Source: Paractinoplanes maris
GTDB taxonomy: Bacteria; Actinomycetota; Actinomycetes; Mycobacteriales; Micromonosporaceae
DNA: 64,000 bases
Direction: 5' to 3'
NCBI RefSeq assembly: GCF_023544465.1
Contig: NZ_JALPVL010000012.1
Span: forward strand, 186,001 to 250,000
This document shows, in pieces, positions 1 through 9,616 of the stretch; the first letter of the stretch is position 1; every line of letters starts with the position of its first letter. The notes below the pieces were generated by a model. The model ran no database searches, was not told the DNA's origin, and saw only the letters and a list, made by a program, of their open reading frames with translations. The position numbers and the translations under genes are program-made.

Positions 1-260
1 GACGTGCTGTTCGAGGGCACCGACACCGAGGCCTGGGGCCGGGCCAGCGCGCCGCCGAGGGCCAGCAGGCCGGCCAGGAAGAGGAACACCGGGATTCTTC
101 GCCGCCAGGACGTACGCCCGGGGAGGGCCGCCCGGATCAGCGCGACGCTGGAGACCGTCACCGCCGCCCGTTTGCGCCGGCGGTTGAACCACCAGCGGAT
201 CGCCAGCAGCAGCGGCACCGCCAGCAGCGCGGTCAGGGCCCACGGCCAGCTGAACGACAT
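1..260 (-). CDS. VWA-type membrane protein, N-terminal part (cut by left edge)
   Basis: Only the first 86 residues are present; the gene runs off the left edge. The ATG at 258-260 shares one base with the stop of the upstream gene (TGATG), so the two are translationally coupled. The visible part has one hydrophobic helix at residues 5-20, a basic stretch (RRRKR), and a second helix near residues 57-72 ending in ARPQ. The same helix-basic-helix-ARPQ layout opens the upstream VWA protein, so this is probably its paralogue (BatA/BatB-like). The VWA domain itself would lie outside the window, so the family call is an inference. Confidence 0.7.
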   Translation of the reverse strand, partial: MSFSWPWALTALLAVPLLLAIRWWFNRRRKRAAVTVSSVALIRAALPGRTSWRRRIPVFLFLAGLLALGGALARPQASVSVPSNST

Positions 261-1228
261 CAGATGATCCTTCCGTGCCAGCGGGAGCCGAGGACGGCGC
301 CCAGCATGAGCAGCAGCAGGGCGGCGCCGGCGAACGGCGCGGTCAGTTCGAGCGGCTCCTTCTCGGCGGTCAGGCGCAGGTCGATGTCTTTGGTGGTGTC
401 GGTCAGCGTCGCCGCGTCGCCGGCCGGCAGGTAGGCGCCGCCGGTGGTCTGCGCGACCGTGGTCAGCAGGGTCGGGTCGAGTGCCGTGCCGAGCTGGAAG
501 CCGTCCACTTCGACGGTGGAGCCGCGTTCGGTGCCCACGCCCACGGTCTGGATGCGCACTCCGGCGGCGGCCGCGAGTTCGGCCGCGGCCACCACGTCCG
601 GTCCGCCGGTCTCCTGGCCGTCCGAGAAGACCACGATGGTTGCCGACGGCCAGTAGCCGAGCTCGGGTGGCGCCGCGCCCTCCTCGGGCAGGGCGATGGT
701 CTTGCCGGTGATCGTGCCCAGGGCGACCAGGATCGCCTGGCCCAGCGAGGTGCCTCCGCTGGGTGACAACCGGCTGATCGCGGCCAGCGCGGCCTGATGG
801 TCGTCGCTGGGGGCCTGGGTGAGCAGCGCCTGGTCGCCGAAGACGAGTACGCCGACGTCGACCGTGCTGGGCTGGTCGTCGACGAACTCCTTGGCCGCGG
901 CCTGGGCGGCGGCGAGCCGGGTGGGCTGGACGTCGTCGGCTTTCATGCTGTTGGACACGTCGAAGGCCAGCAGCACCGTGCCCGAGACGCGGGGCACGGT
1001 GACCTCGGCCTGCGGCCGGGCCAGCCCGACGAGCAGGATCGGCAGGGCGATGAGGATCAGGACGTACGGGAGGTGGCGGCGCACCGCCGCGCGCCGGGTC
1101 GGCACACCCGCGAAGCCGGCGCGGGCCAGCGCCGCCGTGCGTTGTCGCTGGATCCGGACGTACGCGAACACGGCCGCGACCGTGACGAGCAGGGCGACCG
1201 CGAGCAGCGCCGGGTAGAGGAAGCTCAC
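260..1228 (-). CDS. VWA domain membrane protein (BatA-like)
   Basis: A 322-residue protein with two N-terminal membrane helices (about residues 5-23 and 53-70), a von Willebrand A domain (about 80-280) and a C-terminal helix (about 298-316). The metal-dependent adhesion motif DxSxS is visible as FDVSNSM, and VFSDGQETGG is typical of the later VWA strand. Such proteins work with MoxR ATPases and DUF58 proteins, probably in assembly or stress responses at the envelope; the exact client is unknown. It overlaps the DUF58 gene by 4 bases (ATGA) and the next VWA gene by one base, so it is the fourth gene of a five-gene minus-strand operon. Confidence 0.9.
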   Translation of the reverse strand: MSFLYPALLAVALLVTVAAVFAYVRIQRQRTAALARAGFAGVPTRRAAVRRHLPYVLILIALPILLVGLARPQAEVTVPRVSGTVLLAFDVSNSMKADDVQPTRLAAAQAAAKEFVDDQPSTVDVGVLVFGDQALLTQAPSDDHQAALAAISRLSPSGGTSLGQAILVALGTITGKTIALPEEGAAPPELGYWPSATIVVFSDGQETGGPDVVAAAELAAAAGVRIQTVGVGTERGSTVEVDGFQLGTALDPTLLTTVAQTTGGAYLPAGDAATLTDTTKDIDLRLTAEKEPLELTAPFAGAALLLLMLGAVLGSRWHGRII

Positions 1229-2127
1229 CGGCGCCCCCGCCCCGAGCGCTGCACCATGTCGATCAGCACTGCCAGCAGGTCCTGGTCGGTGGTGATGCGC
1301 TGGGCGCTGACCCCGGCCCGGCGCATGCCGTCGGCCAGTTCGGTCTCGCGGGCGCCGGCCTGGTCGGCCAGCCGGCTGCGCAGCAGCGGGTCACTCGTGT
1401 CGACCAGCAGCTGCTCGCCGGTTTCGGCGTCCTCGACCAGGATCACGCCGAGGTCGGGCAGTTCGACCTCGGCCGGGTCGACCACGCGGATCACCACCAC
1501 CTCGTGCCGGTGGGTGAGCCGGGCCAGCGGCCGGTCCCAGCCCTGCTCGCCGATGAAGTCGCTCATCACGAAGATCAGGCTGCGCCGGCGCGAGGTGGTG
1601 GTCGCGGCCAGATGGAGCATGGCGCCGAGGTCGGTCGTCTTGCCGGGCTTGCCCGGGGGTGCCGGCCGCAGCAGCTCGCGGGTGATCCGCAGGACCTGGT
1701 CGCGGCCGCCGCGGGGCGGGATGATCTGGTGCCCGGCGTTGTCGTAGAGGATGGCGCCGACCCGGTTGCCGCCGCGGGAGATCAGCCGCGCGATGCTGAC
1801 GGCCAGCTCGGTGGCGGTCGACTCCTTGCCCGCGCCGCCGCTTGCCGTGGGGCGGCCGAACCGCATCGAGGCCGACCGGTCGATGACCAGCCAGGCGGTC
1901 AGCTCGCGATCCTCGGTGTACTGCCGCACGTACGGCTCGTCGAGGCGCGCCGTGACGTTCCAGTCGATGTGGCGGACGTCGTCCTCGGCCGCATACAGCC
2001 GCAGGTCGGTGAAGTCGATGCCGGCGCCGTGCCAGGCCGTGCGGTAGTTGCCCTGCAGCCGCCCGTCGAGCCGCCGCCCGAGCCGCCACTCCAGGCGCCG
2101 CAGCAGACGATCCGGGGCTGAGCTCAT
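1225..2127 (-). CDS. DUF58 domain protein
   Basis: A 300-residue soluble protein of the DUF58 family, which is nearly always encoded next to MoxR ATPases and VWA proteins. The family-typical stretch DVRHIDWNVTAR is at about residues 50-62, followed by a degenerate VWA-like core with DRSASM in the MIDAS position. There are no membrane helices, so it probably acts in the cytoplasm as an adaptor between the MoxR ATPase and the membrane VWA proteins (inference from family context). The start lies one base after the MoxR stop, and the end overlaps the downstream VWA start by 4 bases. Confidence 0.9.
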   Translation of the reverse strand: MSSAPDRLLRRLEWRLGRRLDGRLQGNYRTAWHGAGIDFTDLRLYAAEDDVRHIDWNVTARLDEPYVRQYTEDRELTAWLVIDRSASMRFGRPTASGGAGKESTATELAVSIARLISRGGNRVGAILYDNAGHQIIPPRGGRDQVLRITRELLRPAPPGKPGKTTDLGAMLHLAATTTSRRRSLIFVMSDFIGEQGWDRPLARLTHRHEVVVIRVVDPAEVELPDLGVILVEDAETGEQLLVDTSDPLLRSRLADQAGARETELADGMRRAGVSAQRITTDQDLLAVLIDMVQRSGRGRR

Positions 2128-2128
2128 C

Positions 2129-3142
<1,014 letters not shown>

Positions 3143-3179
3143 GCGTCCGTCCTCAGGTTCTCGTGGCGGAGGAATCGAG

Positions 3180-4019
3180 TCACAGCGGTGGGTTCTGGCC
3201 CTCGCCCTCCCCGGCGCCGAGGGCGGCTCCGATGGGCACGGCGAAGCCGATGCCGATGAACGTGCCGGCGTCGGTCGGGTTGGCCAGGGCCACCACGACA
3301 CCGATCACCTGGCCCCGGTCGTTGATGAGGGGGCCACCGGAGCTGCCCGGGTTGACGGCCGCGTCGAACTGGATGAGCCCGGCGATGTCGCCGCCCCGGT
3401 CCCGGCTGAGCGTGCGCTCGAGGCCCGAGACGACGCCGCTGGTGGTGGTCGCGGTCAGCCCGAGCGGGTTGCCGATCGCCACCACGTCGTCGCCGATCCC
3501 CGCGCCGCCACCGAGCACCGCGGGCACCAGCGTCTCGGGGAGCTTGGCCGGTTTGAGGGTGGCGATGTCCTGCGCGGCGCTCGACGTCACGATCTCGGCC
3601 GGTGACTCGGTGCCGTCGGCGTAGGCGACGGTGATGCTCTTCGAGCCCTCGACCACGTGGAAGGCGGTGAGGATGGTGCCGTCGGCGTTGGCGACGACGC
3701 CGGTGCCGGTGTCGGCGCCGGCTCCGCTGCCGGTGGCCTTGATCAGCACGACCGAGGGGCGCAGGGCCTGGTAGACCTGGGGGACGGTGAGGGGCGCGTC
3801 GGAGGCGGAGGGGGAGGCCGACGGGAGCGCGCGGGCCGCGGCCCCGGGGTCGCCGCCGTCGCGCAGCAGCACCACGGCCGTGATCGCGACCGCCCAGGCG
3901 GCGATGGCACCGGTCAGGAGCTTGCGGCGCAGACCGGCTTTCCACCACGGTGCCGGTCGGGGTTCGGGCTCGGGTGGTGCCTGCTCCGGACCCGCGGGGC
4001 GGAGCACCTCCATCTCCAT
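3180..4019 (-). CDS. HtrA-like membrane-anchored serine protease
   Basis: A 279-residue protein with a proline-rich cytoplasmic N-terminus, one membrane helix (about residues 35-52) and an extracytoplasmic trypsin-like domain. The catalytic triad is visible: His in TAFHVVEG, Asp in AAQDIATL, Ser in NPGSSGGPL. There is no PDZ domain before the stop, so it is shorter than typical DegP/HtrA proteins. It is the first gene of the operon with MoxR, DUF58 and the VWA proteins. The ATG at 4017-4019 is not preceded by a clear Shine-Dalgarno; another ATG lies two codons in. Confidence 0.88.
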   Translation of the reverse strand: MEMEVLRPAGPEQAPPEPEPRPAPWWKAGLRRKLLTGAIAAWAVAITAVVLLRDGGDPGAAARALPSASPSASDAPLTVPQVYQALRPSVVLIKATGSGAGADTGTGVVANADGTILTAFHVVEGSKSITVAYADGTESPAEIVTSSAAQDIATLKPAKLPETLVPAVLGGGAGIGDDVVAIGNPLGLTATTTSGVVSGLERTLSRDRGGDIAGLIQFDAAVNPGSSGGPLINDRGQVIGVVVALANPTDAGTFIGIGFAVPIGAALGAGEGEGQNPPL

Positions 4020-4111
4020 TCATCGACTGTAGGAGCGTTTTCTCAAAGCTGCCCCAGAGCCGGCCGGGGTTTTCCAGGTGTGGGCTTTTCCGTGGTGGGC
4101 ATTGCCACGGT

Positions 4112-4606
4112 ATGACCGAAGCGGCCCTTCACCTGCGCTCTCCGCACCGTCGCCGCTGGCTCGCGCTGGCCGGATTCGGGCTGGCCGTCTTTGTGGCCGC
4201 CGGGATCGGCGGGCTCGGGGTGAGCGGCACGAGCAACGAGTACAACAGTCTCGAGCAGCCGTCGTTCGCGCCGCCGTCGTGGCTGTTCGGCCCGGTCTGG
4301 ACCGTGTTGTACGTGATGATCGCGCTGTCCGGGTGGCTGGTCTGGCAGCGGGTGGGCTTCACCCGGCCGCTCTGGCTCTGGTCGGCCCAGCTGGTGCTCA
4401 ACGCGATCTGGACGCCGCTGTTCTTCGGGGCCGGGCAGTACGGTCTGGCCTTCGCCGAGATCGTGCTGATGTGGCTGATGATCGGCGCGACCGTCGTGAC
4501 CTTCTGGCGGATCCACCGGCCGGCGGCCGTGCTCCTGCTGCCGTACTGGGCCTGGGTGACCTTTGCCAGCGCGCTCAACTTGGCGATCTGGCTGATGAAC
4601 CGCTGA
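4112..4606 (+). CDS. tspO: TspO/MBR family protein
   Basis: A 164-residue membrane protein with five predicted helices, the normal size for the TspO/peripheral benzodiazepine receptor family. Hallmarks are the tryptophan- and proline-rich stretches APPSWLFGPVWTVLYVMIA and LVLNAIWTPLFFGAGQYGLA. Bacterial TspO binds porphyrins and related ligands in the membrane, often in stress or tetrapyrrole regulation. The ATG at 4112 was chosen because it gives the family-typical length and avoids a non-homologous extension. It is transcribed alone between the HtrA operon, which runs the other way, and the propeller-sigma operon. Confidence 0.9.
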   Translation: MTEAALHLRSPHRRRWLALAGFGLAVFVAAGIGGLGVSGTSNEYNSLEQPSFAPPSWLFGPVWTVLYVMIALSGWLVWQRVGFTRPLWLWSAQLVLNAIWTPLFFGAGQYGLAFAEIVLMWLMIGATVVTFWRIHRPAAVLLLPYWAWVTFASALNLAIWLMNR

Positions 4607-4675
4607 GCGTGCCAAAACTGGCGCCACACCTTCCTAAGTGGCGCGTCGTCACTGCAAGATGATCGCGGTGACACT

Positions 4676-6412
4676 ATGAGTGATAACGGGCTGCCGCAGA
4701 GTGTGCTGACCGAGATCGGGAGTCCGATCCGGGAGTCCCGCCTGACCGGGGTCGACGAGCTCGCCCGGCTGGCCTGGGGCGCCGACCTCGAGGTGGCGGC
4801 GGCGGCCCGGCATGCCCTGCAGCAGATGATGGAGGACGACAGCCGCAGCGTCTCGGCCGCGGCCGCCGCCGCCCTGGAGCGGACGGCCGTCCGGCTCGAC
4901 CCCGAGCGCGTCGATTTCGGCCCGGTGGTCGCCGACACCCAGCGCATGGTCGCCGACGTGCGCGTCGAGGGTCCGCCGCTGGCCCTGGCCGGCGCCGCGG
5001 TCACCGTCTCCGGTCCCGGGCTGCGGGCCATGCTCAGCGATCGCACGCTGCGCATCATGTGGCTGCCCCGCTCCGACTGGCTCGACGGCTCGGTCACCGT
5101 GCGCGGCCCGGCCGGCTGGGCCGACGTCCGGGTCACGGGCCAGGTCGCCGACGCGGCCCCCGGGCCCACCTCGCGGGGCGCCGAGCCCGAGGGCCTGCGG
5201 ACCTACGACGGCGGCATGGTCGCCGGCGGTTACGGCCCGGCCCGGGTCACCGTGCTGCCCGCGCCCCCCTCGTCCGGCCGTCGCCAGCTCGGCACCACGA
5301 TCCTGGTGGCCATCCTGACCACGCTGGTGGTGCTCGGCGGGGCCGGCGTGGCGATGGCCGTGCTCAACGACGACCGGGCCGAGGCGCCGCCGGCGGCCGC
5401 CCTGCCCACCCCGGCCCAGCCGCAGCCGGCCGAGGCCTTCGAGTCCGCCGATCCCGCGACGCCCGCGCCCGAGGTCACCCGGGTGCCGCTGGCCCAGCGG
5501 GTGCGGGCCGTGGCCAAGCCCCGGGTGACCGGCACGATCCGGGTCGGCGCCGAGCCCGAGGGTGTCGTCGTCTCGCCCGACGGCCGCACGATCTACGTGG
5601 CCAACCAGGACAGCCGCATCCTCTCGATCGTCGACGCCGCCACCCGCAAGGTCACCCCGGTCACTTTGCGGAACACGCCGCGCTTCGTGGCCGTCTCGCG
5701 CGACGGCAACACGGTCTTCGCCTCGATGTACGAGGACGACAAGCACACCGGCAGCGGCGTCGCGGTGGTCGACACCCGCAGCGGCAAGGTCCTGCGCTAT
5801 CTCGACACCGGCCACATGCCCTACACGCTGGCCGTCGCGCCCGACAACAAGCTCTGGGTGCCGATCCACAGCGACGGCCGGCTCGAGATCTTCAGCTCCG
5901 GCACGCTGCGCATGATCGCCGAGCTCCCCGTCTCGCCCAACCCGCACGCCGTCGGCTTCTCGAGCGACCAGATGCGCGCCTTCACCGCCAACCACGAGTC
6001 GAACGCGGTGGCCGTGGTCGACATGCGCACCAACAAGGTGATCCGGAGCATCCCGGTGGCCCGGGCGCCGCACAGCATCGCCGTCTCGCCCGACGGCCGG
6101 CGGGCGCTGGTCGCGGGTTACGAGGCCGACCAGGCCAACCTGATCGACACGGTCACCCTCCAGCGCACCGGGCCGTTCAAAGTGGGTCGTGACCCGCAGA
6201 GCGTGGCGTTCTCGGCCGACAGCCGTTACGGCTACACGGTGAACGAGGGCGACGGCACGGTGTCGGTGCTCGACGGGCGTACGGGTGCGATCACGGCGAC
6301 GGTCAAGGTGGGCAAGAGCCCGCGCACGATCGGGGTCTCGCCCGACGGCCGGGTGGCCTACGTGTCCAACGGCGGCGACAACACCATCTCCGTCCTGCGG
6401 GTGGGGGAGTGA
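4676..6412 (+). CDS. Membrane-anchored YVTN beta-propeller protein
   Basis: A 578-residue protein. Residues 1-70 look like a short HEAT-like helical repeat (VDELARLAWGADLEVAAAAR), 75-165 an all-beta Ig-like region, about 203-226 a membrane helix (TTILVAILTTLVVLGGAGVA), then an Ala/Pro linker, and 280-578 a beta-propeller with YVTN-type repeats (IYVANQ, GYTVNEGDGTVSVLDGRTG, AYVSNGGDN). The propeller would sit outside the membrane and the N-terminus inside. The stop overlaps the GTG of an ECF sigma gene by 4 bases, so it is probably co-translated with the sigma/anti-sigma pair and may be a sensor or target of that system (inference). Confidence 0.85.
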   Translation: MSDNGLPQSVLTEIGSPIRESRLTGVDELARLAWGADLEVAAAARHALQQMMEDDSRSVSAAAAAALERTAVRLDPERVDFGPVVADTQRMVADVRVEGPPLALAGAAVTVSGPGLRAMLSDRTLRIMWLPRSDWLDGSVTVRGPAGWADVRVTGQVADAAPGPTSRGAEPEGLRTYDGGMVAGGYGPARVTVLPAPPSSGRRQLGTTILVAILTTLVVLGGAGVAMAVLNDDRAEAPPAAALPTPAQPQPAEAFESADPATPAPEVTRVPLAQRVRAVAKPRVTGTIRVGAEPEGVVVSPDGRTIYVANQDSRILSIVDAATRKVTPVTLRNTPRFVAVSRDGNTVFASMYEDDKHTGSGVAVVDTRSGKVLRYLDTGHMPYTLAVAPDNKLWVPIHSDGRLEIFSSGTLRMIAELPVSPNPHAVGFSSDQMRAFTANHESNAVAVVDMRTNKVIRSIPVARAPHSIAVSPDGRRALVAGYEADQANLIDTVTLQRTGPFKVGRDPQSVAFSADSRYGYTVNEGDGTVSVLDGRTGAITATVKVGKSPRTIGVSPDGRVAYVSNGGDNTISVLRVGE

Positions 6413-6852
6413 GCCGACGCGACCAGGCCGCCGGCGAAGTGCTGGTCCGCCGGCTGTTCGCCGAGCACGGCGCGGCCCTGATGGCGTACGCGATGAGGCT
6501 GAGCAGCGACCGGGCGGTGGCCGAGGACCTGGTGCGCGAGACGTTGCTGCGGGCCTGGGCCCAGCCGGCCGCCCTGGGCGACGACCGGGGACCCGTGCGT
6601 TCCCACCTGTTCGGCGTGCTGCGCGGGGTCGCCGGCACACCGGCCGCTCCCACCGAGATGCTCGACGCGGTGGGCACGCTTCCGCCCGGCGAGCGCGAGG
6701 TACTGAACCAGTTGTACTTCCAGGGGCGTGACGTCAAAGAGGCGGCAGCGTCGCTCGGTCTTCCGGCCGAGACGGTGAAGTCCCGCAGCTATGACGCGTT
6801 GCGGCGGCTGCGGGAGGCGCTGACCGGCGTCTCGATGGGAGCAGCGGGATGA
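6409..6852 (+). CDS. ECF sigma factor (short)
   Basis: A 147-residue ECF-type sigma-70 protein. Region 2 is recognisable at residues 15-60 (DRAVAEDLVRETLLRAW) and region 4 at 88-140 (LPPGEREVLNQLYFQGRD followed by a helix-turn-helix). The linker between them is short, and the protein is at the small end for the family (usually 160-190). It starts with GTG overlapping the upstream stop (GTGA) and ends overlapping the anti-sigma start (ATGA), so three genes are translationally coupled. It probably directs transcription of an envelope regulon when released by the zinc-finger anti-sigma factor. Confidence 0.9.
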   Translation: MSRRDQAAGEVLVRRLFAEHGAALMAYAMRLSSDRAVAEDLVRETLLRAWAQPAALGDDRGPVRSHLFGVLRGVAGTPAAPTEMLDAVGTLPPGEREVLNQLYFQGRDVKEAAASLGLPAETVKSRSYDALRRLREALTGVSMGAAG

Positions 6853-7517
6853 GCGGGCACCAGGCGGAGCAGCTCGGGGCGTACGCGCTGGGGGTTCTGG
6901 ACGGCGACGAGTGGGCCGCCGTGCACGCCCACGTCGAGGACTGCCCGGACTGCCGGCGGGAGGTCGGCGACCTGCGCGAGATCGAGGAACGGCTGGGCGA
7001 GATCCCGCCCGAGGCCTTCCTGGAGGGCCCGCCGCCGGGCGGTGACCTGCTGCTGCGCAAAACCCTTCTTCAGGTACGCGCGGAGAGCCGCGGCCACGAC
7101 CGGCGGCGCCGGACGATCTGGGCGCTGGCGGCGGTGGCGGCCACTCTCCTGGCGGTCACCGGTGGCCTCTACGTCGGCCGGTCCGCCGGCCCACCTGAGC
7201 CCGTGGCGCCCGCGGTGGCCGCCGGCCCGCGCGCGATCACCGCGACCGACGCCACCACCGGCACGTCGATGGATGTCACCATCACCCCGGCGGCCGGCTG
7301 GGTGCGGCTGCGGGCCACTGTGGCCGGAGTTCCGGCCGGTTCACAGTGCCGTTTGTTCGTCGTCGCGCGCGACGGCTCCCGCGAGTTCGCCGGCAGCTGG
7401 CTGGTCGGCACCGGTGCGACCATCGTGGACGGCAGCGCCCTGGTCGCCCCGGCCGACGTGACCGCGGTTCAGGTCGAGACGTATGCGGGTCAGGTTCTGG
7501 CGACCGCCCCTATCTAG
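6849..7517 (+). CDS. Zinc-finger anti-sigma factor (RskA type)
   Basis: A 222-residue membrane protein. The N-terminal anti-sigma domain contains the zinc motif HxxxCxxC (HVEDCPDC, about residues 35-42). One membrane helix follows at about 92-112, and the remainder is an extracytoplasmic RskA-like beta domain. Such proteins hold their partner ECF sigma factor at the membrane until regulated proteolysis. The partner is the immediately upstream, 4-base-overlapping sigma gene. No obvious protease site can be assigned by reading alone. Confidence 0.92.
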   Translation: MSGHQAEQLGAYALGVLDGDEWAAVHAHVEDCPDCRREVGDLREIEERLGEIPPEAFLEGPPPGGDLLLRKTLLQVRAESRGHDRRRRTIWALAAVAATLLAVTGGLYVGRSAGPPEPVAPAVAAGPRAITATDATTGTSMDVTITPAAGWVRLRATVAGVPAGSQCRLFVVARDGSREFAGSWLVGTGATIVDGSALVAPADVTAVQVETYAGQVLATAPI

Positions 7518-7590
7518 AACACCGCCGCGACGCCTATCATCAGATCGTGATTGCTCGATCGACTCAGCGTCACGGCGAGAGGGTCCTCCG

Positions 7591-8676
7591 ATGACCAGCG
7601 CCGGTTGGTTCGCGCTGGCGATCGTGAGCGTCGGGTCGCTCTGTTACGCGACCGCCTCGATCCTGCAGGGCGTGGGCGCCCGCCGCAGCGTCGGCACCGC
7701 GCAGACCATGGCCCATCCGCTCTATCTGGCCGGCATCTTCTTCGACATCCTGGCCTGGGTCGGCGCGATGATCGCGTTGCAGACCCTGGCCGTCTATGTG
7801 GTCGAGTCGATCCTGGCCGGCTCGCTGGCCTTCACGGTGCTGGGCGCCCGCGTCGTGCTCGGCTCGCGCCTGCGCCGCCGCGACTCGGTGGCCGTGGCCG
7901 TCACGATCCTGTCGCTGACCTCCTTGGCGTTCTCAGCCGGCCCGCAACACGCGGTCCACACCACCAACGAGCTGCGCTTCGCCCTGTGCGGGGCGGCCGC
8001 CGCGATGGTCCTGGTCGGTTATGGCGCGGCCAAGGTGAACGCGCCCGGCGGTGTCATCGCCGCCTGCGCCGGCCTCTCCCTGGGCGGGGCCGCCCTGGTC
8101 GGCCGCTCGCTGCCGATCCCCGAGGGCGCGAGCGGCGGTCAGGTCGCCCTCGCCCTGCTGACCGAGCCGCTGGTGGCAGCCCTGCTGGTCTTCGCCGGCA
8201 CCGGCATGACCCTGTATGCCCACGCCCTGCAGCACGGCGACGTCGGCCCGGTGACCGCGATCCACTGGACGGCCGAGGTGATGGCCCCGTCCATCGTCGC
8301 CGTCGTCTTCCTGGGCGACACGGTCCGCGAGGGCTGGCTGCTCCCGGCCGGCATCGCGTGCGCGCTGACCGTGGGGGCCGCCGTGGTCCTGGCCACCGCC
8401 CCGGCCACGCACGCCACCCATGTGGAGACTCCGGCCGAGCCCGTCCCCGCCGGTCCGGCCGCTCTGCCGCCGCATGCCCCGCGTCACGCCCTGGCTGCCC
8501 CGCCGCTGCCGGTGCTGCCCCAGCCGACCGGCGAGCGGATCATCTGGTGGGGCCCGCCGCCCATCTGGCGCCCGCCGGACCGGGGGCGCCCGGTCGACCC
8601 CACCTACCGCGCGCTGGCCCTGCCCGCCGCCGCGGCTCCCCGTTTCGTCTGGGCCGCACCACCCCGCCGCCGCTGA
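7591..8676 (+). CDS. DMT-superfamily-like membrane permease
   Basis: A 361-residue polytopic membrane protein with about nine hydrophobic helices over residues 1-285 and a proline-rich cytoplasmic tail of about 75 residues. The layout resembles DMT/EamA or NIPA-like transporters (two related halves; the stretch VVFLGDTVREGW is typical of the last EamA helices). The substrate cannot be inferred. The ATG at 7591 is used because it directly opens the first helix; an upstream in-frame extension is basic and non-hydrophobic. It is a single gene facing a convergent SGNH hydrolase gene. Confidence 0.78.
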   Translation: MTSAGWFALAIVSVGSLCYATASILQGVGARRSVGTAQTMAHPLYLAGIFFDILAWVGAMIALQTLAVYVVESILAGSLAFTVLGARVVLGSRLRRRDSVAVAVTILSLTSLAFSAGPQHAVHTTNELRFALCGAAAAMVLVGYGAAKVNAPGGVIAACAGLSLGGAALVGRSLPIPEGASGGQVALALLTEPLVAALLVFAGTGMTLYAHALQHGDVGPVTAIHWTAEVMAPSIVAVVFLGDTVREGWLLPAGIACALTVGAAVVLATAPATHATHVETPAEPVPAGPAALPPHAPRHALAAPPLPVLPQPTGERIIWWGPPPIWRPPDRGRPVDPTYRALALPAAAAPRFVWAAPPRRR

Positions 8677-8685
8677 GGCCGGCCG

Positions 8686-9534
8686 TCAGAAGCGCTCGTA
8701 GGTGGCGTCGGCCAGCTGGGCCTGGCCCCGCAGGTTGGGGTGGAAGTAGTCGACCTGGTTGACCAGGTCGAGGTTGAAGCTGGTCTCGTGCGAGTCGTTG
8801 TCCCAGCGGCAGCGGGGGCCGTACTTGTCGCAGGCCTGGCGCAGCTCGTCGTTGTAGTCGTTGATGCGGGTGTTGACCTGGCGGCGGCGGGCGTCGTCGG
8901 ACTCGTCGGTCGAGGTGGGGTCGGTCAGCATCGAGCGGCAGGTGCTGAAACGCTGCCACGCGCGGACGGCCCGGGTGTCCTTGCGGCCCAGCTGCCACAG
9001 GCGGTAGAGGTCGGGAATGCCGGCGACCAGCACGTCGGCGCGGGGCAGGCCCTTCTTGAGGCGGGTCAGCGCGCGGTCGACGTCGCGGCGGAACGTGGAC
9101 ACCGGGGTCATGCCGGCAGCGGTCCGGGCGCAGGCGTCGTTGGCTCCGATGAGGATCGTGACGTATTGCGCCTTCATGTCGATGGCCTGGGCGACCTGGC
9201 TGGGAAGGGCGCCCGCCTCGGCCCCGGGCTCGGCGAAGTTGCGGGCCTTGCCCTTGATCTTCGGGTTCTTGGCCAGGATCCGGCGGTAGTGGCTGTCGAC
9301 CGTCTCGGCGGTGCCGGTCGACCAGGAGTTGCGGCTGCAGGCCAGGAACGTCCCGCAGCTGCCGAAGCCTGCCGTGATCGAGTCGCCGAGCGCGGCCATC
9401 GAGGACGGGTATCCCCGGGGTGAGGTGGGCCCGGGGTCGTCGGAGCCACCGCCCGCGCCCCCGGCCCCCGCCTCGCAGGCCAGTGCGAAAACGGCGAGCG
9501 TGGCGAGGGTGGCGACGTGCCAACGGCGGACCAT
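8686..9534 (-). CDS. Secreted SGNH/GDSL hydrolase
   Basis: A 282-residue exported esterase/lipase-like protein. The signal peptide ends in FALAC with only a loose lipobox, so a lipoprotein is possible but not certain. Block I is ALGDSITAGFGS (catalytic Ser), block III is IGANDAC, and the block V region near the C-terminus reads DYFHPNLRGQ (Asp and His). The start at ATG 9532-9534 is supported by AGGAGG four bases upstream; an alternative ATG ten codons earlier lacks this. It probably hydrolyses an ester in cell-wall polymers or lipids; the substrate is unknown. It converges on the permease gene with a 9-base gap. Confidence 0.9.
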   Translation of the reverse strand: MVRRWHVATLATLAVFALACEAGAGGAGGGSDDPGPTSPRGYPSSMAALGDSITAGFGSCGTFLACSRNSWSTGTAETVDSHYRRILAKNPKIKGKARNFAEPGAEAGALPSQVAQAIDMKAQYVTILIGANDACARTAAGMTPVSTFRRDVDRALTRLKKGLPRADVLVAGIPDLYRLWQLGRKDTRAVRAWQRFSTCRSMLTDPTSTDESDDARRRQVNTRINDYNDELRQACDKYGPRCRWDNDSHETSFNLDLVNQVDYFHPNLRGQAQLADATYERF

Positions 9535-9616
9535 CGAGCCTCCTGGGTGACGGATTGCAATCACTCAGGCACGATATGTCATGAACTCTTGCCCCGGGGT
9601 GCCACCTTTGCGGGCG

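Noticed and set aside
4649..6640. A 663-codon minus-strand open frame opposite the beta-propeller gene
   Set aside because: Low-complexity Arg/Gly/His-rich sequence with no motif; the plus-strand propeller repeats are clear.
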